Of a stretch of 6,573 nucleotides of DNA, positions 6,101-6,573 are shown piece by piece. The position numbers were made by a program, and so were the translations under genes. Within the stretch, counting starts at the first letter, position 1. Each line of letters starts with the position of its first letter. The DNA comes from Bifidobacteriaceae bacterium (GTDB lineage Bacteria > Actinomycetota > Actinomycetes > Actinomycetales > WQXJ01): positions 1 through 6,573 of the forward strand of contig JAIRTF010000228.1 in NCBI GenBank assembly GCA_031255075.1, written 5' to 3'. Below the pieces are notes generated by a model that had not been told where the DNA came from, did not search any database, and saw only the letters and a list, made by a program, of their open reading frames with translations.

Positions 6101-6573
6101 CGCTGGCCGGACGAGTCACTGGCCGTCATGACCGCCACCCCGGAGCATGCCAACCGAGTCCGGGCCGCCGCCCAGCATGCCGCCAAACATGGCAACCAGG
6201 TCTTGGCCCGCGCTTTGGCGGGTGAAGGTCCCGAACCGCTGCTGGTGACCGATGCCGCCGGCGGAATCGGCATCACCCGTGACGCTGTCATCTTCGCGCC
6301 CGGGCTGGCCAAATCTCCCCGCGGCGCGGTCATGTATGAGTTTGGCCAGCTGACCAGCGATGAAGGCGCCTACGCGTTGACCGATGTGTTGCTGGCCGGC
6401 CGGCGCCGGCTAACCGTGGTCAGCTCGCTGCGGGCCGAAGAACTGGACGAGTCGCGGCTTCGCGGCGAGGGACCCAAACTGTTCCGGGCGGTTCTGATGG
6501 CAGCCTCCCATCCCAAGGCCATTTCTCACTCCACTCCCGATCCGCTCGATCCGCTGCTGGCGGACCTGGCCGG
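3119..6573 (+). CDS. Very large DUF4011-type superfamily 1 helicase-like protein with degenerate ATPase motifs (3' partial)
   Basis: An open frame of at least 1151 codons that runs off the window. Residues 38-250 resemble the DUF4011-type N-terminus: DLTLAHPSGIAQLYAG (70-85), LGIAFW (130-135), RRVPVMLRPVAL (148-159) and INPVLSELL (176-184). Residues 298-360 align with helicase motifs Q, I and Ia. Residues about 360-860 are a long helical insertion with a basic stretch RTRRRLKRQARDLVRPG (595-611). Residues 868-903 align with motifs II-III and 1043-1102 with motifs V-VI. Intact members are ATP-driven UPF1/Dna2-like helicases. Here Walker A reads DAPAGAPVAAT with Val325 in place of Lys, DEAS is DGAS (874-877), motif III lacks Gln, motif V lacks the QGDE core and motif VI lacks the first Arg of TRAR. 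I infer a folded but catalytically inactive protein, possibly a scaffold or nucleic-acid binder. Start GTG 3119 (leaderless) is preferred; GTG 3200 would drop 27 weakly conserved residues. The missing C-terminus may hold the nuclease-like domain common in this family. It is divergent from moxR. Confidence 0.88.
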   Translation, partial: MRPALFALAGRKRHSDAGGEAATGPRPVTATDLRAAQLGHVFQQWNDELSSLGGVSALVDIASLGNTVLDLTLAHPSGIAQLYAGRTTALHSLIRDKADYAAAVDHATAVKRKADLHAAKYGLPPTHLGLGIAFWTERDPLTGKKAARRVPVMLRPVALVDGKHGIELELEHTLVINPVLSELLVSHGIPLDPEAMARDAITGTSFNPSPVLNTLAAMGQAVFGDFRVKNKLIVGVFEHPGTVLADDLKHSKAIMMRHPVLAGLAGDLEARAALGSQQIPELVPFDRPPDHERGVGDLNTSQFHVVDAAAAGLSVLVDAPAGAPVAATLAAVIADAVGSGRSVLYVSSETGSKRSVIKALRAFGLGECLQDLEPSHDWRQKALAHLVAGLRTEAPAVDVEGITQIRSALAERSGQISAYLTALHKPLPTWEVSPYQALQSLGQIAQESPLTRNNCRLERDAVIGLVGERREEAREALRRSAQIGLFKLTEDVTAWLPADVPDETAAADLLARLDRLREQTLSRTIAHMRDVTSRTGLSESTTVAGWGDQLEMLRGVREALDQFIPEIFERSPEDMVAATATNEWRTEHGQEMSGRTRRRLKRQARDLVRPGLQVDDLHTALEKVRVQREIWLGWSPTVPWPKLPTGMPQIEAEFQAAASDLAALGLALRGDSKALGELPFTELFELLERLHSDRDSLDFLPELARMRRSLEGFGLAPLLEDLRTRSAGPDLGATGPEAEAAIEAVVREVDFAWWSSVLAYALQDRPELAATGGDALGALIESFRELDIAHTATKPIPIRAGAHAWRQRAAEAYPAQAFKLSHLENGASLRSALADNPDVGLLARPCVIAGTVMVPQALPLHEVGGPPFDLVIVDGASTLTPAEAAAAIARGKQVVVVGDSARTAGGSLVSGIGEFLPHVPLPAEVNERDPRVTELLEGQGYTTLGPGLPQRERTPRITWTHVDANGLVAGGATRIDASTEEVEAAVSLIEIHLRRWPDESLAVMTATPEHANRVRAAAQHAAKHGNQVLARALAGEGPEPLLVTDAAGGIGITRDAVIFAPGLAKSPRGAVMYEFGQLTSDEGAYALTDVLLAGRRRLTVVSSLRAEELDESRLRGEGPKLFRAVLMAASHPKAISHSTPDPLDPLLADLA

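Noticed and set aside
6395..6410. GC-only overlapping palindromes (GCCGGC repeats)
   Set aside because: They lie in coding sequence for Ala-Gly-Arg-Arg-Arg and are expected in GC-rich codons. No matching copies or context for a regulatory site.
3119..6573. Possibility that the large gene is a decaying pseudogene
   Set aside because: No stop or frameshift in over 3.4 kb, and structural residues next to every lost catalytic residue are retained. This fits a maintained pseudoenzyme better than decay, although only comparison with relatives would settle it.

Overview
The window is GC-rich with dense coding on both strands, GTG and ATG starts, and a divergent gene arrangement. The recognisable proteins (a MoxR-DUF58-TgpA-like set beside a very large DUF4011-type helicase-like protein) point to a chromosomal segment of an actinomycete (Actinomycetota). 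The genus cannot be told from the sequence alone. I see no mobile element, tRNA, rRNA, CRISPR array or convincing terminator.

Layout. The left half (1-3011) is a leftward operon. The first gene is a MoxR-family AAA+ ATPase (3011 to 1890). After 40 nt comes a two-helix membrane-anchored DUF58 protein (1849 to 620). This overlaps by four bases (ATGA) the start of a polytopic membrane protein (623 to beyond base 1), which is best read as the membrane part of a TgpA-like transglutaminase-type protein cut by the window edge. This trio is a recurrent bacterial set: the ATPase probably remodels or activates the DUF58 membrane protein, and the TgpA-like protein works at or outside the membrane.

A short divergent intergenic region (3012-3118) holds probable start signals for both directions. 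The moxR side has an overlapping GAGGAG ribosome site. The right-hand gene has a TANNNT-type -10 box exactly where a leaderless GTG transcript would need it, inside a small palindrome CCTAG-C-CTAGG.

The right half (3119-6573) is one uninterrupted rightward reading frame of at least 1151 codons that runs off the window. It has the architecture of the large DUF4011-type superfamily 1 (UPF1/Dna2-like) helicases: an N-terminal DUF4011-like region, a first RecA-like part, a long helical insertion and a second RecA-like part. Read motif by motif, nearly every catalytic signature is altered. The Walker A lysine is valine, the DEAS box reads DGAS, the motif III glutamine is missing, motif V lacks its Gln-Gly-Asp-Glu core, and the motif VI TRAR is broken. 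The reading frame and the structural residues around these sites are intact. The most interesting content of the window is therefore a very large, intact pseudo-helicase divergently paired with a MoxR-DUF58-transglutaminase operon.
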